Positions 54,026 through 64,000 of a stretch of DNA of 64,000 nt are shown here, one piece after another. The notes under the pieces are model-generated. The model was given only the letters and a program-made list of their open reading frames with translations, did no database searches and had not been told where the DNA came from. Each line of letters begins with the position of its first letter. Position 1 is the stretch's first letter. The position numbers and the translations under genes were made by a program. Source of the stretch: Branchipolynoe longqiensis (taxonomy: Eukaryota > Annelida > Polychaeta > Phyllodocida > Polynoidae); NCBI GenBank assembly GCA_030323885.1, contig CM059192.1, positions 61,001,593-61,065,592 on the forward strand. The letters are read 5' to 3'.

Positions 54026-54812
54026 ACTCAATCAATCAATGGGTGCCGTCTTCTCGAAGAAGGTTGGCTGCAATGGACCTCCATCTCTTCCTGTCATTCC
54101 TTCCTCTCACGCATTCCGCATAGCTCATTGCTGTCCACTCAGTGTTGTTTTCCATCCATGTTGTTCTCCTTCTCCCTCTTAGTCTTTTCCCTTCTATCTT
54201 CCCTTCCAGTATTCTTCTCTGTGATTCCTGGTGTCGTATCATGTGGCCAAAGTATTTAATTTTTCTGTTTTTGATTGTTTGTATTATCTGTCTCTTAATT
54301 TTCATTCTTGTTAGGACCTCCACGTTGCTTATCATTGCTATCCATGGAATTTTTAACATTCTTCTGTATTGCCACATTTCAAATGCCTTGAGCTTTGTTG
54401 TTATTGCTTTCTTCAAAGTCCATGTCTCGCAGCAATATAAAAGTGTAGACCACACATAGCATTTTAGCAGTCGGAGTCTTGTTTTTATATTTATGTCTCT
54501 AGATGTTAGTACTTTCTGCATCTTTAGAAATGTTGTTTTGGCAATGTTTACTCTCCGTTTAATCTCTCTTTCACATCCGCCAGCACTAGTTATTAAATGG
54601 CCCAGATACACAAATGACTCTACCTGCTCCAAGATTACACCATTAACTTTTATCTCTGCTTTTGGTTTGTATTCCTTTCTGCTGACAACCATGGATTTTG
54701 TCTTCTTTACATTCATTTTGAGGCCACATCTCTCACTTTTTTCTTTTACTTCATCTACTATATCTTGTAGTCGATTTGACGTTAAGGCTAGCAGTGCTAG
54801 CCTTAACGTCGG
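54026..54812 (-). mobile_element. 5'-truncated non-LTR retrotransposon, reverse-transcriptase C-terminal part
   Basis: An uninterrupted minus-strand frame runs from about 54795 to the stop at 54036. It reads KMNVKKTKSMVVSR, ESFVYLGHLITSAGG, RLLKCYVWSTLLYCCETW, MWQYRRMLKIPW and IKYFGHMIRH. These belong to the thumb and C-terminal region of RTE/craTA-like LINE reverse transcriptases. The catalytic YADD region is missing, so it is 5'-truncated. The 3' end is a (TTGA)n tail at 54026-54040. The open frame suggests a fairly recent insertion. The clade assignment is tentative. Confidence 0.8.
54778..54810. repeat. Perfect 33-bp palindrome at the LINE 5' break
   Basis: Arms GACGTTAAGGCTAGCA and TGCTAGCCTTAACGTC are exact complements around a single G. 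It lies at the truncated 5' edge of the minus-strand LINE, as if the end had snapped back and been copied during insertion. Confidence 0.85.
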
Positions 54813-56137
54813 ACTATTCAACTTTAAAATATATAGCGATACAAACTGACAATGATTCAAAGATAGGCCCTACTTCACGGTATTTTCTCAGGGGTTCATG
54901 ATAATGCTCTGCTGTAGTGGACGGTTAGAATACCATGTGCTATGATGACCTTCATGATGTGATAAGACTAATTAATAGAGAAGTAAGCACACGAATATAC
55001 GAGTGGTGCATAACAATCTAATAGACCATCTCACTGACAACAGCTTAACACCAAAGAGCCCAACATGCATTCGGTCAAGAAATATTCCATTTTTAAGCAT
55101 CCAAACCATGGAATGCTATATCGGCTATAATACTTGTGAATATGAAATGCAATACTTGAAGAAGGTCTCATAGTTTGAATATTTTGAAACAATTTAACAT
55201 GTTATTTAGGGCTCAATCAAGGCTGGAGGATGTTCTCATCAAGCTGTGGTGACTATTACGTCATTCGGTCCGAATTGACCCTTTTTTTAAATACATTGAT
55301 TGATTAAACAGAAAATTTCAATTGCGGACACTTGGTCTTCCTCATTCCACTAGTGGTTACCCTGACCTAGTAATACCGAATTCCAGACTATCTATACATT
55401 TTGTATTCATTGGTTAGGTTCGGCCAGGGTTCCAATGCAATGGTTCGAATCCCGCGACCTACCAGAATAGGAGGCGGTGCTCAACTCATTTGGCCTTCCC
55501 GTTTAGTTCATTGTCAGAATGACCGAGTACAATTTTTTGTTTTTGTTTTAATGTTACAGCTGAATAGGCTCTCTGTGAAATAGAACTTAAACCTGTTTAT
55601 ACATTAAGTCACAAACTATAGAGAATAGTTATAAAGAAGCAGTTCCTGGAGGAAGGTGTCACAAAGCCTACTTTGACGTGTGAATGTCAAGCCATATAAA
55701 CGGTGGTGCCGTTCTAAAAAGGGAAGTGGTGGAAGGCAGGTTTGGATTTATTCGAATTAGTGAAGGAACGCCGTCCCCACTCTCAAAGAAAGTGAGGGAA
55801 CGCAGTTCTTACGCGTTAAAACAGCATTCGACCATTTGCTTATAACTTATGCAATTGTCATTATTCCTTGCCTGCCTCACGTAACAGAGTGGGTCATTTA
55901 AGATCTAACACAGTAGGTAGGGAGTGGCCCTGTTTCTAATGGTCCTGGACGAGTCAGTGACCCGTCTAGAACTATTAAAAACATGTCTATTTACAAAATT
56001 TGTATTCATTCTTATAGTGCGTTGGCGATGATATTTTTAGAATATGAATGTTTTGTGTGGTGAATATTGATGTAAGGAGCACTTTGTTAAAATCAGGTGA
56101 CCATATATTTCACAGCGGATCCACCTCGGGGGCAGTC
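54813..56137. other. Gene-free stretch with a SINE head
   Basis: A SINE head in minus orientation lies at about 55420-55512 ('ggccaaatgagttgagcacc', 'gcgggattcgaacc' on the minus strand), without the body. I see no supportable gene. Confidence 0.45.
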
Positions 56138-56140
56138 CTA

Positions 56141-56609
56141 GGCCGTAATCGATTAACATGACCCGTGCGACTCGGGTCACCCGAGTGGTCAGAATTTCAA
56201 ATCGAACACCACGAGTAGAGTAGAAAAATACACGTGCCGTGTGCAAAACGACCCGACCCCAGCGACCCACCTCTTGGGTGGGGGTAGCTAGGAGCAATGA
56301 CGTCACATTTGGGCTGGTACCTTCCTGCAGGATAACAGCTACGAGCACCAGTCATACATGGTTTTTTTGGGTAATAACTTAGATTAATTAAATGGAAATA
56401 TAACTAAGCTATGCCATCATAAAATACTTTAAATCCTATTTTGTTGTAGTTATATCGGTTATTTAAAAAAAAAAGGTTTTGGATTAAGCCACCATTTTCC
56501 CCACCCCGAGCCTGGAGAAGCGTATTCGATTATTCGAGCCGAGTTTGTAGGATGTTCGCATGCGCCAAAAAGTGGCTCGGGTGACCCAAGTTGATTAATC
56601 GATTACGCC
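56141..56609. mobile_element. 469-bp foldback MITE with CTA flanks
   Basis: The ends GGCCGTAATCGATTAA and (inverted) TTAATCGATTACGCC are flanked by CTA at 56138-56140 and 56610-56612. Subterminal 'ctcgggtcacccgag' and 'ggctcgggtgaccc' also pair. It is noncoding. Ends starting GGCC and a 3-bp flank link it to the elements at 34545 and 35729. Confidence 0.7.
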
Positions 56610-56612
56610 CTA

Positions 56613-58633
56613 GGTAATGTGCATCATGTACGAATGTGACCTGTTTCCATGGTGACGAGGCAATCACGGCTCCGTGACCTGCACCTCGTTTACGGTTCAG
56701 ACTTCCGTCGCCTCCTACCACCAGAAGGCCCAGATACCAGAACCAAGGCCCCGTGTCGTGACCCCTGAATTGCACATAAAAGAGAGCAACCTTTAAAGAA
56801 AAAAGTAACTTCTTGTTGATCATGTTGCTTTTTGTTCGGTTGTTGGTGGCTGTTGGGGTGTATCGCCTGTACAAGAGGAACTGAGTGCTGGGGTACGGTA
56901 TCAGAGTCGGTTTACTGATACCGTTCCACTGCACACATCACACACCCTTCCACTGCACACATCACACACCCTTCCACTGCGCGCTACCCTGCATGTCACC
57001 GTGGTTCACTGACACTTCCAACAATAATTACACGCAACTGGCTGGAAATAATACAATGGGCATTGCAACGTCATAGAGCACTCGTCCGTTTTGTTGTGCG
57101 TTTATTTTATGTATTTAAATTCTGCACATGAAGTCATGCTTACCTTGTAGTATTTACGAAACGAAAACATACCGAACTTAGACGTGATTGCATGCATACC
57201 AGTGCTCTATTTACCAAGCACCTGCTATTTATATGCAAATAGGGATGTTAAATATGCACACATTGATATCCGAAACTCTGGTTCCTCTTCGTATCTATCA
57301 TTAAAGTCATTATATTTTAGTGGGAAGGTTGGTGCCAACATTAGTCAAGGGTCGTTTGCTCATCTCCGCCCCCAGACTTCATTTCCCGCGCTTTCTCGTG
57401 GGTCATGTGACACTGGATTCCGGTGTCGGGAAGCGCCACCAGAGGGCGACGCGCATGAATAGCGGGGAGAATGATGAGGGTGTGTGGCGATGGGGACGTA
57501 TACCATGACGTTGTTCACGATGCAGATGACGTTTTTCTGTGTTACTTCCTATTTGTTTACCGTATTTCGTGAACATATATAAAATAATCACAAGCTTCTG
57601 CTTATACATCAGCTTAGAACATGTATTTATTTACAAATAATTTTAGATGATTTTTTGTCGTTGTCAGGGGTACTGCATGGGGATGATGCGATAAATTCTG
57701 CTACTGTGCATCAGCAAAGCAGACTGCTTGTTGCCTGGTAACTGTTCACGAGGTGAGACGACCACGTGACCTGTCTGCCCGCCTTTATGGGCCGATCATC
57801 CTTGATTTGCCCACTTGTGATTGTAGCATGCCGAGTGAATAGTCCTGCTCCGCTTACTCCCTCCAGTCGACACCGGAGCTGCACGGCCCGCTGACTCCTC
57901 AGGGCAACCCGAGATCCTCTGAGAAAAAGGCGCGCAAATATGCCCGGCCACTGTGCGCAGTAATACACACACGAGTCTGCGGTGAACTGCACAGAATGTA
58001 GTGCGTCGACAATGCAACACAATTCCGTGTCCCTGTGCAGACAGAGTAAGGTGAAAAAGTGCCTCTTGGGACTGAGCCAGTCGCCGTTGTGTGTGGGGCG
58101 GTGGGTGTCGGCCCTGTGTGTACATTAACCTTTTATCCGGCGGGGACTACTTTTTACTTTAGGCAGGATATATCTCAGGGCCGTCGGGAAAGGGCCTCAT
58201 TACGCGCTTCGAACTACTTTGCCTGCGTAGACTCGACATCAGGGGCGCCTATTTAAAGTCAATTCGTAGTGGTAATTCAGGAAGAAATATAATTACAAAC
58301 TTGAATTACAAAGACGAACTCAGTTATCCATACTGCACTTTTTCTCAATTCCCTATTCGACCGTTGATTAGATCCCTCCAACACACACAGACACACGTGC
58401 ACACATAGGCCGCAGGGCACGTGGGACGTGCTCATAGGGCAGCATGCTGGGGCTTCAAGCAAGGTAAACCACTCCGCAAACTATCAACACAACGTGTGTA
58501 TTCTGCTGTGTGTCAGGGGGGTGGGGCACTGCTTGTAGTTACTTAGTAAGCTTTGTGGCAATGTCGTGCTGGTCGTAGGCTCTACTAGGCCTTTTTACAC
58601 AACTCGAACATTTTTCACTTGAGACATAGATAA
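56613..58633. other. Gene-free stretch
   Basis: A 24-bp unit (TTCCACTGCACACATCACAC) is repeated about three times at 56924-56990. The CpG-rich patch at 57340-57480 and the rest hold no supportable gene or RNA. Confidence 0.45.
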
Positions 58634-58757
58634 TGTTTACTACTTTGTCCGATATATATATGTATTGCCTTCTATTCGTCATTGAACCAATACATGTTTA
58701 CTACTTTGTCCGATATATATATGTATTGCCTTCTATTCGTCATTGAACCAATACATC
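58634..58757. repeat. Tandem duplication of a 61-62-bp unit
   Basis: 'gtttactactttgtccgata' + 'tatatatgtattgccttcta' + 'ttcgtcattgaaccaataca' is present twice in a row with essentially no differences, so the duplication is recent. Confidence 0.92.
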
Positions 58758-59110
58758 TAGCTCATTCCACCTTGAACAACTGAAACACTGGTCTTTGACC
58801 GATGTCCATTGTCGAACGTAGCATATTAGTGTGAATTAAAAGTAGCAGAACAAATGTCAACTCAGTACCCGGAGGTATCTTCGCTCCAAACAACCAAATA
58901 AAGTGACATTTGTCGGCAACCAGGGCTAGATTGATGAGATGGTGCATGGTTGCATTGAATGAGAAGTGGAAGTACGGTACTGGTGGTTATCGGGAATTCG
59001 GTCAAGTTGGCGGGCTGCAGTGTATGGGTGCGGTCGGGCGGGGCGCTAGTGATCATGGTTCCGACTTTGTATGTTGATGGTAGCAGTTGGTATGTTCTGT
59101 GTTGCTGTTT
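58758..59110. other. Gene-free stretch
   Basis: I see nothing supportable. Confidence 0.5.
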
Positions 59111-59113
59111 TTA

Positions 59114-59822
59114 AAGGCCCTGTCACATTACGACGCATCTCGCAAGCGTGCGGCTAACGCGTGAAATAACTTTTTTACGTCGAGAAGCATTGAACTTTTC
59201 AGTGCGGGGGACAAAGTTGGACGTATACATACCGTATACATAGCGTATTGCCAACGTATGGCTAATGTGCCTCCTGGCAAAAAACGCTCGAATTACGCTC
59301 ACGGTACATTTGTAGAATGCCGGTGAACGTTATATACGTTATTCGATCGCAAAAACTACACCTCATATGTTGAGACATGCTGGAGAAATGCTAAAAGTAT
59401 GTTAGACGTACATTAGATGTATGTTAGATATATGTTATCCATACATTGTCAGTACGCAGACTATACGTTCCCAATACCTTTAACGTAGGTCAACGTAGTG
59501 CAATGTAGTCCAACTTAGTGCAACGTAGTGAACAACATTTGTCTAACATACATCGACGTACGCCTAACGTATACATAACATATGGCCGACGTAAAATCCA
59601 CACGTTGTCGAACGTTGTCATACGTCAAAGGTTTTGTGCAGCACAAAACTTTGCTGACCCCCTAACGCGAGACGCCTTATCTTGACGAACGTTGACGTAC
59701 ATTGACATATACCAATGAGCGCCTAATGCACGCGTAAAGCATAGCGACATATCCCGACATAGCGGCCAAATATCACATTCGCCGGCGTCGGTTGGTGCGA
59801 TGTGTCATAATGTGACAGCTCC
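59114..59822. mobile_element. 709-bp foldback element (GTCACATTACGACGC family)
   Basis: The ends AAGGCCCTGTCACATTACGA and (inverted) TCATAATGTGACAGCTCC are flanked by TTA at 59111-59113 and 59823-59825. It contains the same GTTTTGTGC.GCACAAAAC palindrome (about 59630-59650) as the pair at 8.3-9.4 kb. The interior is dense with 'aacgta'/'tacgtt' motifs. Confidence 0.7.
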
Positions 59823-60069
59823 TTAAGTTTGCGACTTAGGTTATTGTGGAGGCAAGGTGCGGTGGATCGGTATCGTGAATACAATTCCAGCGTCGGAAAA
59901 TATACTACTTTCGTTGCAAAATAGACTGCTGCGCTTACAGAAAAAACTAATGTAGTTACAGATTAAAGTATTATAGCTCCAGATTGAAACAGTTGTTGTT
60001 ATGGAATAGACTGCTGTCATCATCATCATCATGCTGTCGGTCGCGATGCGACAAAGACTGCTTTCATTA

Positions 60070-60872
60070 AGGTGGCATTCCTTACACGCGTAATGCGTAA
60101 TGCGTTATGCGTTATGCGAATGCCATCATTCCTTACACGCGTTATGCGTTATGCGTTATGCAGTGAAGTATATAAAAAGTACATGTGGCTATACACATCT
60201 ATAAGGAAAGGACGGTCCTAACATGGCTCACTTTAGGATGTTAGGACCGTCCCGGAAGTATATAAAAAGTACATTCTTCATATTCCTCATGAAGACTGCT
60301 TCCTAACAGGTCCGCCGCATAAACCTACATGTTTGCACTGTCCCATTCTTCATATTTCTCATGAAGACTGCTTCCTAACAGGTCCGCCGCATAAACCTAC
60401 ATGTTTGCACCATCCCATTCTTCATATTTCTCATGAAGACTGCTTCCTAACAGGTCCGCCGCATAAACCTACATGTTTGCACCGTTCCATTCTTCATATT
60501 TCTCATGAAGACCAGCTGTCCGTAATTATCAGTCTCCTCCTCCAGCCTTATATCAATGGACAAATGCGACTGATGCTTTTCTGTTCGCACCACCTTGTCC
60601 TGGCTGTCCGTAATTATCAGTCGCCTCCTCCAGCCTTATATCAATGGACAAATGCGACTCATGATTTTCTATTCGCACCACCTTTACGCATTACGCATTA
60701 CGCACCGATCGCTACATGGAGCGATCGGGATAATGGATTTTCATTCGCATTCACATTCGCATTCGCATTACGCGTGTAAGGAATGTACCTCATAGGTTTC
60801 AAGGCGTTTAGATTTTTTGTTGCATTCGCATTCGCATTCGCATTACGCAATACGCGTGTAAGGAATGTGACC
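60070..60872. mobile_element. 803-bp composite foldback element (CATTCCTTACACGCG ends)
   Basis: The ends AGGTGGCATTCCTTACACGCG and (inverted) CGCGTGTAAGGAATGTGACC have TTA (or TTAA) on both outer sides (60067-60070, 60873-60876). Subterminal runs of 'gcgttatgcgttatgcg' on the left and 'cattcgcattcgcattacgc' on the right are inverted. A second, inner pair of the same ends (about 60124 and 60766-60785) indicates a nested copy. Inside lie a hairpin (GGACGGTCCTAACAT near 60210-60252), a 72-bp repeat and a ~88-bp repeat. Confidence 0.65.
60277..60680. repeat. 72-bp and ~88-bp tandem repeats within the foldback
   Basis: 'attcttcatatttctcatga' + 'agactgcttcctaacaggtc' + 'cgccgcataaacctacatgt' occurs about 3.3 times at 72-bp spacing (60273-60515). 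Then 'ctgtccgtaattatcagtc.cctcctccagccttatatcaatgg' occurs twice (about 60514 and 60603). Because 72 is a multiple of three the array gives a repeat frame, which is not a gene. Confidence 0.85.
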
Positions 60873-60876
60873 TTAA

Positions 60877-61131
60877 ATTACTTGAATGCCGCTCTCCATT
60901 TAGCTCTCTGCTGTGAGAGTGATGTGAGACTGCTGTAGTTATATATTAAATTGCTGTGGTTTCAGATTGAACTGCTGTAGTTTCAGATTAAACTGTTGTA
61001 GCTACAAATTAAACTGTTATAATTACAGATGCTGCAGTTTCAGATTAAACTGATGTAGCCTAGTCACATATTAAACTAATTTGGCGTAGAATAAACAGCT
61101 GTTGTTACAGATTAAACTGTTGCTGCTGTAG
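60877..61131. repeat. Degenerate 'CAGATTAAACTGCTGTAG' repeats
   Basis: Short irregular units of 'acagattaaactgttgtagc' type, related to the array after 61406. The MITE at 61132 split this tract. Confidence 0.7.
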
Positions 61132-61405
61132 ATAAAAGCTGCGTAGTCCGATGCAAGTATCAAATTTAAAAAAAAAGCAATTATCTAGATTTTATTCTAC
61201 ATATCTAACTTGGAAACTGAGTGTCAGAATTTTGGAATGCTTGCCGAAACTAATTTGACATGTTTGCACTTCAAATACCCCCAAAGTTAGCAATTTGAAA
61301 CAAAGTTACTTAAAACTAAAGAAACGTAGATTACAACAACCAATTTAAATGTATTTATCTCAGAAAATGCCAGAAACTCAAAACCATTGGATTATGCAAC
61401 TTTAA
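61132..61405 (+). mobile_element. MITE (TTAA / TGCGTAGTCCGATG family) copy
   Basis: The left end AAAAGCTGCGTAGTCCGATG and right end CCATTGGATTATGCAACT-TTAA match the 17855 copy, as do the interior blocks 'attctacatatctaacttgga' and 'catgtttgcacttcaaatac'. It lies inside the CAGATTAAA repeat tract and is internally shortened (about 274 bp). Confidence 0.65.
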
Positions 61406-62560
61406 GCTCCTGTCGTTTCAGAATATACTGCTTTAGTTACCGATAAAACTGTTGTAGCTGCTGAATAAACAGCTGTCGCTACAGATTGTCCAGCTGTGGC
61501 AGTTATACTTACTGATTCAAGGTATATGGTTACAGCTTAAACTGCTGTAGTTATAGAGTAAACTTCTAGTTACAGATTATACAGCTATACGTTATATGGT
61601 TACAGATTAAGTTGTTATGATTTCAGAATGAAGAGCTGTAGTTATAGATAATACAGCTGTGACAGCTATACATACAGATTAATGTATATGGTTTCAGATT
61701 AAATTGCTATGGTTTCAGAATGAAGAGCTGTAGGTACAGAGAATACAGGTGTGACAGTTATACTTACAGATTAAAGTTATATGGTTACAGATTAAATTGT
61801 TATGATTTCAGAATGAAGAACTGTAGTTACATATAATACAGGTGTGACAGTTATACTTACAGATTAAGGTTATATGGTTCCAGATTAAATTGTCATGATT
61901 TCAGAATGAAGAGCTGTAGTTACAGATAATACAGGTGTGACAGTTATACTTACAGACTAAGGTTATATGGTTACAGATTAAATTGTTATGATTTCAGAAT
62001 GAAGAGCTGTAGTTACAGATAATACAGGTGTGACAGTTATACTTACAGACTAAGGTTATATGGTTACAGATTAAATTGTTATGATTTCAGAATGAAGAGC
62101 TGTAGTTACAGATAATACAGGTGTGACAGTTATACTTACAGATTAAACTTATATGGCTATAGAATAAATTGCTGTGATTTCAGAATGAAGCGCTGTAGTT
62201 ACAGATAATACAGATGTGACAGCTATACTTACAGATTAAAGTTATATGGTTACAGCTTAAACTGCTGTAGTTATAGAGTAAACTTTAAGTTACAGATTGT
62301 ACAGCTGTGCTAGCTAAACTTACAGATTAAAGCTGTATGATTACAGATTAAACTGCTGTAGCTATAGAGTAAACTTCAAGTTACAGATTATACAGGTATG
62401 ACAGCTATACTTACAGATTAAAGCTGTATAATTAAAGATTAAACTGCTGTAGTTACAGAGTAAACTTGGAGTTATAGATTAAACTGTTGTGGCTGTAGAA
62501 CAAACCGCTTTAGTTCCAGATTAAATCGTTGTGCTTACAATTTAAATAGATAATGATACT
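61406..62560. repeat. ~93-bp repeat array (ACAGATTAA.GTTATATGGTT)
   Basis: The core at about 61640-62230 has five or six units of 93 bp. They contain 'ggttatatggttacagatta', 'aattgttatgatttcagaat', 'gaagagctgtagttacagat' and 'aatacaggtgtgacagttat', spaced 93 bp (61868, 61961, 62054). The flanks are shorter, degenerate 'cagattaaactgctgtagtt' units. Confidence 0.88.
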
Positions 62561-62619
62561 GAAGAAACAGTTTGGGGTGCTCACATTATTTTATGAATAT
62601 AACATGGTGCCCTATCTTA

Positions 62620-63258
62620 AGCCCCTGTCACACTACGACATATGGCGGCGGCATGTGCGTAACATGTCAAAATAATTTGAAAATAAAAATAGGTCGAGAT
62701 AGGCGACCTACGATGACCTACACCGACCTATGCCGAGCGTACTCGACCTATGCCCAACCTATGCGTAACCTATGACGCCGTATGCCGACGTGTTGGTAAA
62801 AATGTGCATAGGTCTGCATATGCTAAGGCCATACATCGTAGTGTGACAGACAGCCAACATGCTGGGCATACGCTCGCCGTACACTCACAATACGCTAGGG
62901 GTACGCCAGCACACGCTAGAAGCATGTTAGACATAATCTAGGTGTACGCTATATACGCCAGAGAGGACGCAGGTTCAACGTACAGCTAACCTATGCCGAC
63001 CTACCCCTAACCTATGCATAACCTATGCCAGCGTATGTCCATCGTATGAGAAACTTATGAGCCACACGCTGGCATAGGTTTAAAATGTTGAACATGCACA
63101 AAAGAAAATTTCCGGCTCGACCTAAGCTGACCTATGAAAAGTGTATATGACATATGCCCAACCTATGCGTAACCTATGGCGGCCTATGCCGACGTGTTGG
63201 TCAAAAAGCGCATACGTTGACATACGCTAACGCCATAGGTTGTAGTGTGACAGCCCCT
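62620..63258. mobile_element. 639-bp foldback element (CCCTGTCACACTACGAC family)
   Basis: The ends AGCCCCTGTCACACTACGAC and (inverted) GTTGTAGTGTGACAGCCCCT are flanked by TTA at 62617-62619 and 63259-63261. The interior is made of 'cctatgc', 'cgacctatgccgacc' and 'gcataggt' motifs in both orientations. It has no transposase. Confidence 0.7.
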
Positions 63259-63261
63259 TTA

Positions 63262-64000
63262 CCAATATTGGAGAGAGAACGAGCAGACTACAGTTGGCAT
63301 TGGGTACAAATCTGGGAGTACATCCAAGTGTTTGGCCGTCACGTTTTGGGAGCGAAATGCTAGGCAAACACAACTCTAACTTCAAGCATTGTCGCATATT
63401 CTCGGCCCTCCTTGTACATTTTAAATACTTTTCAATATTCGTAAGCATATATATTATAAAACATGAATAAATCAGAAATATTTACAGCCAAAAGGAGAGG
63501 CCGGCTTCTTAACAGGCAAAATAAATACTGGAACCAGCTGTAAGTTTAGCTATCATTCTATATGTAAACATCGACTTCTAAATTTAGAAAGTGTTACATT
63601 TAGTACAGACTCATATATATATAAGCTTGTATTGTACTTAGAACTTTAACACTTAGTAGATAGATGTTTCGTGCTGCTTTCAAGTGTACTGTTGTATTTG
63701 GCGTTCCGAATAGATTTTGCTTTCTAATTGACGATTTGAATGAAAACTAATATGGCAGAGATAGTCAAGTGCTATTTAGCACGCACTGTCACATGAAACT
63801 CCGAATAGCTTAGTCGCCTTAGAAGGCTATTAATACTATGCGCAGGTCACAAATGCTGCGATCGCCGTACGGTGCTGCGGTATAGAGTGTGTCTTGCGAT
63901 TTATGCAATAATTATAGCTTTGCAGTCTGCAATTTATCAAGTCACAAATTGTATGGTCACCGCAAGGCATAGGTCACAATACAGTGCCTTAAGTTTTGTT
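63262..64000. other. Gene-free AT-rich stretch
   Basis: I see no supportable gene, RNA or repeat up to the window end. Confidence 0.5.

Noticed and set aside
54142..54849. Two + strand frames of about 105-118 codons
   Set aside because: Antisense shadows of the minus-strand LINE frame, which carries the recognisable RT motifs.
55420..55512. Possible tRNA gene (box A-like and box B-like on the minus strand)
   Set aside because: No cloverleaf or acceptor stem can be formed. The sequence equals the head of the local SINE family.
60333..60779. 148-codon frame with a 24-residue repeat
   Set aside because: Product of a 72-bp tandem repeat within a foldback element.

Overview
This window looks like animal nuclear DNA. 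It is built almost entirely of repeats and transposable elements, with no complete host gene. The evidence is tRNA-derived SINE copies, LINE fragments with (TTGA/AATC)n-type tails, many long-inverted-repeat DNA elements, long minisatellites, and a decayed Maverick/Polinton. A mollusc or other lophotrochozoan is my best guess from the repeat style, but this is weak inference. Most long open frames are artefacts of tandem repeats.

The centrepiece is a Maverick/Polinton-type element at 39704-52936 (about 13.2 kb). Its terminal inverted repeats (about 777 and 849 bp) begin AGTAGTAATAG, and a perfect 6-bp duplication, GACATG, flanks them. Left to right on the + strand it holds: a small gene fragment (40723-40913); a 5'-truncated RNase H-bearing LINE (about 40930-42367); about four copies of a ~210-bp repeat; an unrecognised gene (43430-44051); a packaging-type ATPase (44455-45108); a small gene with a hydrophobic tail (45123-45461); a conserved gene of unknown function (45464-46336); a retroviral-like integrase with a chromo-like tail (46324-47837), split by a Tigger/pogo MITE; a conserved structural-type gene (47834-48906); a small basic protein (48923-49333); a capsid-like protein (49495-50775); an adenovirus-type cysteine protease (50776-51234); and an unrecognised last gene (51235-51777). 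Together these would have supplied integration, packaging, maturation and virion-like structure. No protein-primed DNA polymerase B is visible. Most genes carry stops and frameshifts, the protease has lost its catalytic Cys, and the integrase has lost its second catalytic Asp. The copy is a dead molecular fossil.

The rest of the window falls into three groups. (1) Minisatellites: 19 bp at 4.3-5.4 kb, 39 bp at 11.0-13.6 kb, 16 bp at 18.2-18.5 kb, 65 bp at 23.1-24.0 kb, 22 bp at 31.7-32.3 kb, about 48 bp at 37.5-39.4 kb and about 93 bp at 61.6-62.3 kb. (2) Foldback elements with long inverted repeats, several flanked by TTA or another 3-bp repeat: 8.3-9.4, 25.8, 27.6-28.2, 34.5-35.5, 35.7, 56.1-56.6, 59.1-59.8, 60.1-60.9 and 62.6-63.3 kb, plus a different one at 2.95-3.46 kb. 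(3) About ten copies or fragments of one tRNA-derived SINE, and about five copies of a ~300-bp MITE with the ends AGCTGCATAGTCCGATG.

The only hints of host coding sequence are a 40-bp exon-like segment (25631-25670) and a terminal-exon-like segment (33691-33719). Both have strong splice signals and matching phase. The remaining long stretches hold nothing I can support as genes.
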